From the NCBI GenBank assembly GCA_034336665.1, contig CM067570.1, positions 14,491,502 through 14,555,501 on the forward strand: a stretch of DNA of 64,000 bases, written 5' to 3'. The number at the start of each line of letters is the position of its first letter. Positions within the stretch are counted from its first letter, which is position 1. Position numbers and translations under genes: made by a program. Source of the DNA: Luscinia megarhynchos (lineage: Eukaryota; Chordata; Aves; Passeriformes; Turdidae). The notes under the pieces were generated by a model. The model had not been told where the DNA came from. It saw nothing but the letters and a program-made list of their open reading frames with translations, and ran no database searches. Positions 49,533-60,470 of this stretch are shown here, piece by piece.

Positions 49533-52019
49533 ACCTGGTCTTCTGGCTCATGTCCACTCTGGCAGCCAAACAGGTTCCAGCAGCCAAAGGTGTGTGTTTG
49601 CATGAGCCCTTGCAGAGTTGCTGCACAAGTTCCTGGCCTTGCTAAATCACAACTTTGCTGCTTTGCAGACCTCTTTCTTTCACCTCTCTCCTAGGACTCT
49701 CCTAGTGGGGAAAGGGGTGTACAGACCATCTGTCTCTGCATTTCCCAGCCATACAAACCCCTAACACAGAATAGGTGATTGGAGAGCTACATCTCTGCCC
49801 CCTTCCCTTCAACTCTAGCTCTTTGCTGCTTTTCCATCACCAGCCCTGATTTTAACACTGCTCCCTCTTTCCAAAGAAATGCACGAAGGTGCAGCAGCTC
49901 TGGGGCAGCTGTTCCTGAACAGCTACAGGCTCAGCAGGGGACAAGGGCTCATCAGGTAGACCCCTCCCTGCTGTTATTTCAAAGGTCTTGCTGAGGCTTG
50001 GTTAAATGGTCTTTTGCAGAGCAATGACAGCTGGGAAATTCACAGAAAAGATGAAGAATTTTCTCGGCATGTTCTGATGGTTTAAGCTCCTTTTTCTTGA
50101 TGAAGCAGAAGGAAGCATTCATCCCTCTGGATCAGCTAGCTGGCAGTGAAATACAGTCAACTCTGGGTGAAACCCAGGACTGTGTACAAGGAAGGGATGA
50201 AAGTCCTCATTTCTGAGCAAGAGGGGTGACAAATTGAGTGGTGAAGGTGAATGTGAGTGCTGTCTTATCACAGCTGGAATGCCTCTGCTTTGGGAAAGGG
50301 GTCTCCCTGGAGTTAATTCCAGAAGGTTTGCAGCACCTGGTCTTAGAGCATCATCTGAAAACGAGAAAAAAGTGGAAGCTGTCAGAATCTCTGTTTGTAA
50401 AAATATGCTGAAATATGAAACAATTTTCCTTACAGGCACAACATCTGGGTGTTGAGTAACCAGTAAAAAGTAGCCAAACCTCAGCTCCTGCTGCTTTGCC
50501 CTCCCAAGTGGCCCCTTTTATCTATCCTCTCAAAATGAGTCCCAGAGAGGTTCTTCCATGAACACTTTGAATTTTCTTATGTACTCTTTTTCAAGCAAGC
50601 AGGAGTTACCATGCACTCCATTTGTCAGTCACCCACTAATAATATCGAATCTATGCACTGATCAAAATTGACAGAGGGTGGAAAGAAGTATTGTGTTCCT
50701 ACTATTATTGGGAAAATAGGCAACTAGTGTAGAGGGAAAAGAAACGTTCTGAAGGGAAAAATTACAGCAGGGAAAACATTATTTTTAAACACCAGAAACT
50801 CCAGCCAAATAACATTATGCCTCAGAATCCATACTCAGTCATTTCTGCTCTTCACACAACTGTAGTTTCTGAGGCAGTTTCACAGCAGATTTGTCTGGCT
50901 GCTGCCTGAATCTCTCAATCCTCATTTTCCTCTTAAAAATAATTGTTGCAGGACCATGGGAACAGAAATAATTCAAGAGAACTACCCAAGGGACTACCAC
51001 TTTGGGACAGACCTCATAGTAACTGGACTGCCAGTTCATTCCAAAGGGCAGCAGAGTGGGACAAAGTCATCATTTGAATGAGGAGGACTAAAGATGGGTC
51101 AAGTCAAGTTTGCATTATTTGTCAGTGCCATAGATGACATTTATTCTCCCTTTTAAGCCACTACAGCTGAGGCCAGAGGTAAAACATGATGGTGTTAGTG
51201 CAATAAGACCCATTGTCAGGATTTTGCCAGACCTGTTTTCCTGTCTGATTTGCCATAGGATGCACAAGGGGGATCTTCAGTGAGATTTGCTCTGATAGAG
51301 TTAATGTATTTTACAAGGAAAGCTTCCATCTCTCAAGGTCGTTTTATCTCTTAGTTACATGAATTCTAGGAAAGCAAAGACTCTTTCCAAGTAAGTTGCT
51401 GCTTTATCCAAGTGATGGTGTTACAGAAATTGTTGTATAGGATCCAGGTCTTTCCAGGGTATAGTGAGTGTGTGTGGTGTTTAGATTTAGGCTGTGTGCT
51501 GCCAAGCTACTGACTCTCTTTTTTCTTCCTTTTTTTCCTCATCCCACCCTCTCTCCCCTAAATCACAAGCCTAAGAAAAATAAATAAGAATAATAAATAA
51601 ACAGATGAAAGTGGAAACATTCCCAAACCTGTTATCACAGAGGCAGTTTCTGTCCAGACCATGCTAGTTTCACAGCAAGCCTTGGAATTGTCAGTTCTCA
51701 TTACTTTCCAGTGTTGAGTGCGGGAGGAGAGAATTTCAATCTCTGCTTTCCAGAATCAAACCCTCTGTTTTATGCGGTAGGGAAAGTTGAGATGAAATAT
51801 AGGTCTCAGGGGACTTTTCCTGTGTGAAAACTTATTACAGCTGTAACAAAACCTTCTAATCGGAACAGATTCTGTTACATGCATGATATTCTGGTCTTGG
51901 GCAGGGTGGGGGGATATGAGAAAAAGATGACAAAAAGCTTTAAAAGCAATTAAATGACAACTGCATTCATTCCCTGCCTCCTCCTCCTTCTCCCTACTTT
52001 CAATTGCTGTTTACATGGA
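49533..52019. other. unique noncoding DNA, small A-rich run
   Basis: No gene was recognised. An AAATA/AATAA low-complexity run lies at 51574-51602. A 'ggttcaagtct' string near 49223, just upstream, and similar B-box-like strings have no tRNA fold around them. Frames reach 106 codons with no domains. Confidence 0.5.
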
Positions 52020-52430
52020 ACATTTTCTTTTCTGTATTTTCTGGGGTCATGTATTATTTGCTGAATGGTATTTTGCATTTACAAACTTGGAATCACCTGC
52101 CCGAATGGAAAACTGTTTAGTGGTGTTCGAAATACAGAATCCATATTGCCATAGAAAGAGAGCCTAATGAGCTATCTAAACACAATATTCAATTACAGCT
52201 GAAGACAGGGAACTACTTAAAATGTGTCATGATGGCCAATGTAATAATAAAATTGTGGACAGAATAAACCCAGAGGTACAATTCCTGCCCAAAGCAAAGT
52301 GTCTCTGGGCCTATGCTGGTGACATAAATGGCTTCATTAAGGAATTGAACAAAAAATTAGTGCCAGCCTCTAATGTAAACACATCCAAGTTGTTTTCCTC
52401 TGGTTTGCTTCAATGAATTATATTGGCTGT
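52020..52430 (+). other. candidate conserved noncoding element or short unrecognised ORF (unverified)
   Basis: This is unique, compositionally smooth sequence with CAATTA at 52190-52195 next to a CAGCTG E-box at 52196-52201, and a CACCTG E-box near 52095. An open frame runs from 52180 (after TAA at 52177-52179) to the stop at 52417. It includes a 64-codon product with its ATG at 52222, containing 'LWAYAGDINGFIKELNKKL'. I do not recognise the product. There is no clear splice acceptor before it, nor a Kozak context that would decide the case. Typical vertebrate noncoding enhancers have the same look, so I lean to a noncoding element. A conserved terminal exon is the alternative. Confidence 0.3.
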
Positions 52431-55400
52431 AAAAGAGACACAGAGAAATTGTGAGGGGAAAAAGTAAAAAGATGTAAGAAGATGAAGTACCTGCATTTTA
52501 CTACCTCAGCTTCTTGTTCCTTTTGATGGTCTAACAGGACAAGTCCACCTCACCAATCACTTTGGGCATTTTGGGCATGCTGTGTGGGCTCTGCAGAAAG
52601 GTGGTTTGCAGATCAGAAATAACATCTTTTCAGTTAGAAAAGCATGGAAATGAACTATATCATTCAGAGGCTTATTTTGAGACTTGAGAAAAGATCTCTG
52701 AGACAGACCCTTGGGTTCTGTACACCTCCCTGACCCTGATTTGCTGGAGAAGGCTGGGCATACTTTTGCTTTATAGTGGTGAAATCTATCTCATTTACCT
52801 GGGACAAAAACACTGCAGTACTCAACACCAGTGATGTCAAACTGTGCTGAACTGTAGATAGATGAGGAAAGCAATGAAAAGATAGTTCTGTCCTCTTAAG
52901 ATTTGGATTCCCACCAGACTCTACTCCTTTGTCTTTTATAGGGTCTTCTGGGCATGGAACATCTCTTGTTTCATGGGTCTATTAGTTGGCATGACTTGAG
53001 GAAAGATTAGGAAGCTCCCTCTCCAAGGGCTACTGTGATACTACTAAAATAAAGGCAGCAAGTGTCCTGGTGTTCTGAGGCAATCCTGAAATGATGATAA
53101 TGATCCAGGAAAAAGATCAAAAATAATTTGATCCTCTCTGCTACTCATGTGAAACATTGTCTGTGCACTGGGGTTTGAGGGAAGCAATCTCATTTTCCTT
53201 CATCTCTCCCATGGATAGGTCCCCTTTTTCTCTCTTCCCCCTAAGAAATACAGGGTAGGGGCAGTAAAATGATAAAGCAGCTTTTAAAAGTGCTTCATGC
53301 TGTGAATTGCAACTCAGATAATGAGTGCTCCCAGCCCAGTCAGAGCACTCTCTGAGGGATATTTTTATCTCCACAGTGCCAGAGATTAACTGTACATTTG
53401 TCTTAATGGTATCACCCTTTAGTGTTAATGGAAGCTATGTGTGCAAATCCCTGACCATCCCAATGAGAATACACACTGAATGATCACAATAAATCAAAGT
53501 AAATGGAAGACCCCTGCAGAGCAAATTCATCTCCAGAGGCTTTTAGGAACCTTGTACCAAGCAGGCCCAGCAAGAACAAACACAGTAGATCATGTCACCT
53601 GCTTTATGATTTCAGAGTACTCATAATGATGATACTTCCAGTTCAAACACAGCAATTTACTCTTCTGAAATGATCTGCAAAGGAAAAACACCACTGGGTT
53701 TGGCAATGTTGGGATCTCTATAGTATTTGGAGAAATGGACTCAGTGGTTCTTTCCGGTCTACTTTAATCTCAAAAATGAGAATGAAGGCATGAAAAAAGT
53801 GATGACTACTGGAAAAGGGAAAATACATTTATTTTCAACTGCTAAGATCACTTTGGACTGATGAAATTTTGTGAAAATGGGTCCATTTTAAAGCACAACA
53901 GCTATTAAATTCTCAGCAACAACTCCAATTTCCTTTTCCAAGAAATCCAGGCAAGAGAGACATAGAAGAATAAAGAGACATAATGTTCTTCTGTGTGTGA
54001 AATAGAAACAAATATCACAAAGTATAATATATTAGTCTTTTGTGCTTCACTTAGGCACTATGGAAATGAAAGACAGACAAATCATTGTCCTTTTATAATT
54101 TGCTGGATTTTTTTTTAGGTGAGGAACAATAACTTAAAGGGCACTGATGAAAACAGGAATGAGTATAAGACAAGAATGGAGTTTCTTCTTCCAAAAGAGT
54201 CTGCAACTATCCATATACAGAGACGACCTAGAATTATATTTCAGACTTCATCAGCAACTCTGTGTTTGCTGAAAAAGACATTAATTCCCATTGCCCGTAT
54301 TTCCAGTGTAGAACTGCTGGAACAGAAAAATAAGAACAGGGAAGGTGATTAATTTTGATGGTTTTCATTGTGAAATAGAGCAAAATGCAGAAGGGACAAC
54401 AGAGAATATTATTAACTAAAAAGTAGAAATGTTAGTACTTAGGTTGTTTGATGAGGGAACAGAAAATGTCCTCTTATGAAAAAACAACTCCAAAGCCCTG
54501 CTTCATTCTGGGTGTTCCCCTTCAGTCTTGCTACATCACTTACCTTTGAGGATTGCTGTGCCTTATAGGTGACAAAGTCAATGCCAACCAATATCTTTCC
54601 CCTGTTGGGTGGAAGCACCCTTAAAAATTTCCTGATTACAGTTTTGCAAGGAAGTATGAAAAAAATCCACCTCTCCAATGTCTGCATCCAAGGTGTCTTT
54701 AATCTCATTTATCAGATACAGCACAGACTACAAGGGAGCCAGGAAATCACCAGTCAGGTACCTGGTCATTTTAGGAATATAGCATTTCTGAATAAGTCTC
54801 ATCTGGAATAATACATTAGGAAATAGGAGTATGTGAAAGGCAACAAAGAAAACTCAGGATATAATCTGCTACACAGATTCTCTTTCCAACTCCAGATGTG
54901 GATTAGAGATTTGCAGGTTGATGAAGGTGAATAACTCCCTCCCAAACATTCACTTACCTTGTATGCATATTTTCTTTTAAAGCTTTTTGCTTTGATGGAT
55001 GGGAAAGAGAACTTAGAAATCAATTCTCAAGTTTTATATTTAGTTTTTTGTTCAGCTGTCCTCCAATGTAACTCTAAGATTAATTCTTTGGCTGCCTAAC
55101 TGCTCTTAGAAAGATTGTGGCCTATTTCCATCCCTGGAGTTTCTCCGTTCTTGTTTCTTTGAGAACTTCTATGGGTTTTGTGCATTTACATCCCTCCTGT
55201 TTTGTGTAGAAACTGTTCATGCATTTCCTCATTTACCTAGACAAATCTCGGCCACCAAGTGGTCCATGACTCCCTGATTCATGAGGGAACGTAAAATTGC
55301 TATCAGGAGCAAGGGGAAACACTTTTGCACTCTCAAACAATACTCCCTGGGTTATATCACTGCAGAAGTGGAGCAAGCCAATGAGTTACAATCCACATCT

Positions 55401-55789
55401 TAAACACACCCACGTTGCAAACTTAAAATTTGATCCACTACTCTGAGTTACATAGATGTACCTGGAACTCAAGATATTTTGATATTTTGTAGTTGTTTCC
55501 ATCCTCTTTCTCTCTTCTCTGAGAGCAACCAAGACTGAAAGTTCAAGAGCCAGCAGCCAGAAAGGGCAGCTCTTGGCCCAAGAGACAATCAGGAAGGACT
55601 GAATTTGTAGGGACTAATTAAATTTCTGACCTGTTCCTGCAGTGATGAGAGGATCACATAAGTCATCTGGGAATCTGATGGAGGCCTGCATCTAAACAGA
55701 AAGAGGTTGTGCTGGAAATTCAGCTAGGCAAGTGCTGCTCCTGTCTGTCCATTAACCCCAGGGGTTTTGAACTTATAAAAACGAACTTA
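52431..55789. other. unique noncoding DNA, no gene recognised
   Basis: This is A/T-rich unique sequence with frames of up to 89 codons. A T-run plus AG at 54109-54118 resembles a splice acceptor and is followed by a 77-codon frame (54119-54352) of unknown character. I see no domain and no matching donor that I would trust. Confidence 0.5.
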
Positions 55790-56058
55790 CACAAAGCTCT
55801 TTTCTGAACACCCCAGGACCGTGGGGACTTGGCTGGGGGAGTAAACGAGTGGGTTTATTGTTTTGCTAAGGGGAGGGCAGCTAAAAGGCAGCTCTGCCCT
55901 CCTGCTCCCCTTGGAGCTGGCAGCCCCACCTGTTGGGAGGCAGGAGTGAGGGGAGGATGGACAGCACGGGGGGTGTTTGCACAGGATGAGCCGGGTCAGC
56001 TGCAGGCTGCTGAAACCCAATCCAGCCAGGCACCGTGCCTTGGGGGAGGAGGTGCTGA

Positions 56059-56082
56059 GGGATGTGGGGAGGGAAAGCAGGG
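56059..56082 (+). other. canonical G-quadruplex motif
   Basis: Four G-runs (56059-56061, 56066-56069, 56071-56073, 56080-56082) are separated by loops of 4, 1 and 6 nt, which satisfies the G3+N1-7 rule. Folding in cells is an inference. Confidence 0.75.
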
Positions 56083-56190
56083 CACAGCTTTGCCTGGGAG
56101 ACTTCTGTTTCCCTTTGGTGCCCCTGAAAGTGAACAGTGGGGATTGTTGACTAAATGTGTGAGCTAGGGCTGGTTGCAGGGGAAGGACAA

Positions 56191-56216
56191 GGGGAAGTGG
56201 TGGGGCAGGGACAGGG
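56191..56216 (+). other. canonical G-quadruplex motif
   Basis: Four G-runs (56191-56194, 56102 plus 100 i.e. 56202-56205, 56208-56210, 56214-56216) are separated by loops of 7, 2 and 3 nt. It lies about 110 bp downstream of the first motif on the same strand. Confidence 0.75.
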
Positions 56217-56570
56217 ACAGTAGGAGCAGCACTCACAGGAACAAAGAGCACATGTGTGCACAGGCACTGTGTGCCCAGTCCCCAGGGGAAGGGGGTCACT
56301 CAGAGGTATCTATTTCACTCACTCACCTCCTCTCCCTCCTTTTGTGCACAGCAAACAGAAAACCATTGCACTTCAGCCTTCCCCCTCCCCAGCCCCCCTG
56401 GTACCGCCAGCTCTGGACCAACACGTTTATTCCAGAGAAACTTATTGTCTGAGCATGACAGAGTTTCCCCCATGCCTGTCGTGCAGTCAGAAACTTGCTG
56501 CTGAAGGGGCTGCTGGGGGAATAAACACCTGCAAGGAGCCACAGCTGTGGCGTGAGCTGCTCTCCTAATG

Positions 56571-59539
56571 CTCTGTTTAGGATTACAGCACTCCAGAGTA
56601 TCACATTACCCCAGTGGCTGCACTGAAACCTGGTATTAATTCACATTAGCAAGGATCAGATTTAGCGTGTTGGGAGGGGGAGGACTGTTATTATTGTTTC
56701 TAAAACTGCTGGAGCAAACTCCTAGGATTGGTCTTTCATTAATACTGGCAATGGCCAAAGAAGCTTCTTTGTTCCTCCACACCCCTGGCCACTCACCCTG
56801 TCTCCTCTTGCATGAATGCCTCTAAACACAGCTGCTTGTTTCCATGATGGGGTTACTTGCTTGTTTTTATTTTCAGTGTACCCAAGTTAGTAACTTTCAA
56901 AGCAAATTTCTGGATTTGGTGGAATTTCTTTGGATTGCAGAGGTCTTCCAATACTGGGAGGAGAATTAGAGTGCTGTGGGATCACCTCTTGTCCATGCCC
57001 ATGATAGAGTATCCAAAGATTGGAAAAGGGAAAGATGTTCTAAGCAGTCAGAGCAGCGAAACTCTGGGATAGATTTGTGCAAAGAGGGCATAGAGCCTTC
57101 AGTACCAGGTAATTTTGAGCCTATCTGTTGGGTTGATCTGATTTTGACTTTGGGTAGGGACATTCCACATGCCCTTCAACGTCTTTCAACCTGCTTTTTT
57201 GATGCAGCCATTACAAGGGTGTGGTGGAGCTACTTTTCTTCCTTGTTTTCCCTGCCCACACTGTCCCTTCTTTGCTGAGTGCTGCTGAGGCTGTTTCTGT
57301 CTGAGGAGTGTAGGCATTCCCCAGGCTTATGGCTGGCACCAAAAGTGCTGTGTTTAGTTGTTCCTGGAAGGCCTCATGATATAATCCTGGTGTTTTTCCA
57401 AACCAAGGGCTATTTCACATATGTATAATTGACCTCTGATTTCAGATGTTGCTTCTTGAATCCAAGAGAACATAATCATCAGTAGCAATAATCACTGTTC
57501 AGTACAGATAGGGTTAAATATCACTGGAATGCCCACAGAGAGCCTTGGAACAGATATTAAAAGGGAAGTGAAAAAAAAATTTCACCTGAAGCCTTCCTTC
57601 AGAGGCTGAAAATCCCAACCATGTTTGTTAATTTTATTTACAGTTTCAGAGTTATCTTGAAATGTCATTATTATTGGCTGTGCTACCAAATTCAGAAAAG
57701 TACCAATGTTTAGGCAGGGAGAAGTGGACCCAAGCAATAAAGCCAGAGATAGGACATGTGCTGTACACAGAGCCAGGAGTGAAGAAGGAGGACTAGCACA
57801 TCATCTGCTGACTACTGTGTGACATTTCTTTGTGCAGAGCACAGAATAGTTCTGGCATTTGTTAGTGTGTCAGCCTTCTGCACAAAAATCTTCTGCAGAT
57901 CATCCAGATTTGTCAAGCCAGAAGAGGACATCTGAATATCAGGTTTCACCTCCTGTACAAACACAGGCCTTCAAACTTCAGTTTATTACATATCTATTGA
58001 ATATTTTGTTCCAGAAAAACAGCCAGGAGCTGGGAAATCAAGTGCTTTTTGTGGTGTTTTGTTCCAATTAAGATGGGGAGTCCTGATTCCCTTCCCCTGC
58101 TGCCCCAATGCGATCCCATTCCATCCTGATGGGAACGGTATGCACCTCCAAGGACAGTCCCTCTTCAGAGATCTTACTGGCACCTCAAGATCAGCACCCT
58201 GTAAGACTCACCATCCATCTCAAATGTACCACAGTGTCCCTCTCAGATGGCAAACTCAGTAGGCATCTTAGTCATCAATGAGTTGGGGATCATGTTTAGT
58301 GAGTTGCAGTGCTGGCCTGTCAGGCTCTGGTTCCTTCTGCTACCAGTGAAATAGCTGCTCCTGCATGTTAGGGCAGCTATCGTGGCCAGTCTGATTTTTA
58401 TTCCTCTGCTAGGTCTCCTGAGCCTTACATGTGTCTCCTGCTGATTCTGTGTTTTTAGGATTATTGCTTTCTCCTGTGTTCTGACACCCAAGTTTATCAC
58501 AGTTCATTTTGTTTCCCCTGGAGGAAAAAGAAACAGGAAAAAGAAAATCCTGTCTTCCATATACACGTGTTTTTCTGAGGGCTTTCAGCATTACTGCACT
58601 GGTGTGTGTGCAAGTTGAAGGCAAGGCTTTGCTGAACAGGTTTATCTCTTCGGCATGTTATCACTCTCTGGACAACATGACTTCATCCAGGGTGGAATTA
58701 CTGGGCTTGTGTTGGAGCCACAATGCAGCTTCTCAAAGGCCAGTCTGTCTGGGGAACTCCAGGTATTTCTGAGAAACCCTTGAAGTAATTAGGTGACTCC
58801 AGGAAAATCCAAGGAGCTAGAGACCTCTGTTGATGTGTTCTACTACCCTGTGTTTGGATACATCCTAACATTCATGCCTACCTCTTGTCTCTGCAGATCT
58901 AGGAGTCTGAATACAACGAGCATTTGGACAGCAAGGATGAAGCAATACAGGAGACTTAGTCATTAGTGGGGACTATTTTCTTTCAGCCAACATCAAACAG
59001 AGCAGGGTGTTCAGCTGTCCTGCCTGTGGATCCCGATGTGTTTATGAGAGGAGAAAATATTCCCATGGCAGGTGGGGAGGTTCTGCAGAGAGCACTGAGG
59101 GAGCTTTTCTGACCAGCCATAGCCACAGCTCCAGTTACTCCTGATCATTTCAGATAATTTGGTGTTTTCTGCAAGAAGAGATGCCCAATATCTGGGTAAC
59201 ATTCTGGTTAGATCAGTTGCTTTGCTTCTGCTTGGATTTTCTGCTTTCACTTTCAGTTGCAGGCACACTTCTTTTGTTTTTCCTTTCCTGAGCTTTTGCA
59301 AACACTGTGCCTGTGAAACAGCTACTTCCACTAATCTCTACATTTCATCAGGTAGCAAATATCTCTGCAATACAGCTCTTGGCTGAATTTGCTCAGAATG
59401 AAAGGTGTTGGTGCATTGTCTCACACAGAGAAATACTAACAAACCAAACAAAAAGAAACTTTTCTAAAGGCAGTACAGAAAACAAGCTGCTGCAGAAAAG
59501 GTGGGAATCATCTAAAAATGAAAAACAGTCAAAATAAAG
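56571..59539. other. unique noncoding DNA, no gene recognised
   Basis: No exon, RNA gene or transposon was recognised. The stretch 56625-56760 (tggtattaattcacatta, ttcattaatactgg) is A/T-core rich and could be constrained, but the evidence is slight. Frames reach 106 codons without domains. Confidence 0.5.
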
Positions 59540-59800
59540 TAAATTTGTTCTTTTCATCAGAGCATACACAATTGAGTAAGTTGCCTGTCATTACGGCATA
59601 GAAAATCCAACATCTGTATAAGTGATGAAATTTCATAACCTCCCCTGTATAACCTTGCTTGATTTTGACACTTGTGACTTATGACAGGTTTAGAGGTCAA
59701 CCCTGAAGCGTGAGTATTGTTTCAATCATGCTGCTCCCTCTCATGAATTACGTTAGCAAGGGCTTGGTCACAGTTATCTGTGCAACAAAGAAATATTGTA
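59540..59800. other. candidate conserved noncoding element (unverified)
   Basis: This is unique, smooth sequence without repeats. It has a nuclear-receptor half site AGGTCA at 59694-59699, an ATTGTTTCAAT SOX-like string near 59716-59726, and retained CpGs (attacggc, gaagcgtg, ttacgtta). The combination is typical of enhancers but not diagnostic. Confidence 0.25.
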
Positions 59801-60374
59801 GTAGAAGTTGTAGCATGGTAGGATAGTTACTGTGGTGATGTAGTTAAAATGCCTGGGAGAGAGATTTTCATTGTTGAAAAGTCTACATAATAAAGTTTAA
59901 TGTAGTCCATGGGACACGTTTTTTCCTTGGGATTTATGAGTGGAGCTTGGTGAGTGCTACGTATTTTGGTCTGATCACCAAAATGGAAAATCAGAGAGGA
60001 AGAAAAGGCTCAACCAACACGATAATCTTTTGAGGTTTTGGATGAAAGAAAAACGTTGATTTTGGATCTAAAGAAAATGTTTCATTGGGCTGAAATTTAA
60101 AGGCTTTTACACTATTAGTTACTTAGATAATTTAGAAACTTTCCCCCCCTTGCTTATAAGTGCAATGCCTATTTTTAATTGTAAAATTTATTTTGAAAAT
60201 ACCTGAGAGATTTTGAAATATGTCAACACTGATATATTCTTTCGCCAAAAATATTCACCACACTCTGCTTAGTTTGGTGATCTCTTTTAGTCCTACTCTA
60301 ACAACAGCTTTTGGCACACTAACTATTATTATTATTAATAATAACCATAATATCATCACCCAGCTGTGCTTAGA
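59801..60374. other. unique A/T-rich DNA with an ATT/AAT palindrome
   Basis: TTATTATTAATAATAA at 60329-60344 is a perfect 16-bp palindrome formed by an ATT run meeting an AAT run. Otherwise this is A/T-rich unique sequence with no gene recognised. Confidence 0.6.
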
Positions 60375-60470
60375 AGGCTTGGGCACCAGTCCCAGATCTG
60401 CTATGACAAATCTTTTCAGCTCTCTGGGCTTCTGTTTCACCTCCCACTCTTTGGCTCTCTTATCTAGTCA
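60375..60470 (+). mobile_element. possible MIR-like SINE remnant
   Basis: The order 'ggcttgggcaccagtcccag', 'atctgctatgacaaatctt', 'cagctctctgggcttctgtt' and 'tcacctcccactctttgg' recalls the MIR core and the 'acctctctgggcctcagttt' region. It is short and diverged, and the tRNA-like head is missing. A chance resemblance cannot be ruled out by eye. Confidence 0.4.

Larger units (their letters stand above)
55790..56570. other. GC-rich region with G-runs
   Basis: This is the strongest GC-rich stretch of the window, G-rich on the + strand at 55830-56220 and C-rich at 56330-56410. Frames of 112 codons (plus, 55829-56167) and 170 codons (minus, 55787-56299) oppose each other, and neither has a recognisable domain. 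CpGs are few except near 55845, 55970-55995 and 56033, so it is not a classical CpG island. A 9-bp inverted repeat (ggagggcag/ctgccctcc) lies at 55872-55880 and 55894-55902. Confidence 0.6.

Noticed and set aside
54109..54352. Splice-acceptor-like T-run plus AG followed by a 77-codon frame
   Set aside because: T-runs followed by AG are common by chance in this A/T-rich DNA. No convincing donor and no recognisable peptide were found.
55787..56299. 170-codon minus-strand frame
   Set aside because: It lies in GC-rich DNA poor in stop codons, overlaps a 112-codon frame on the other strand, and shows no domain, signal peptide or family resemblance.
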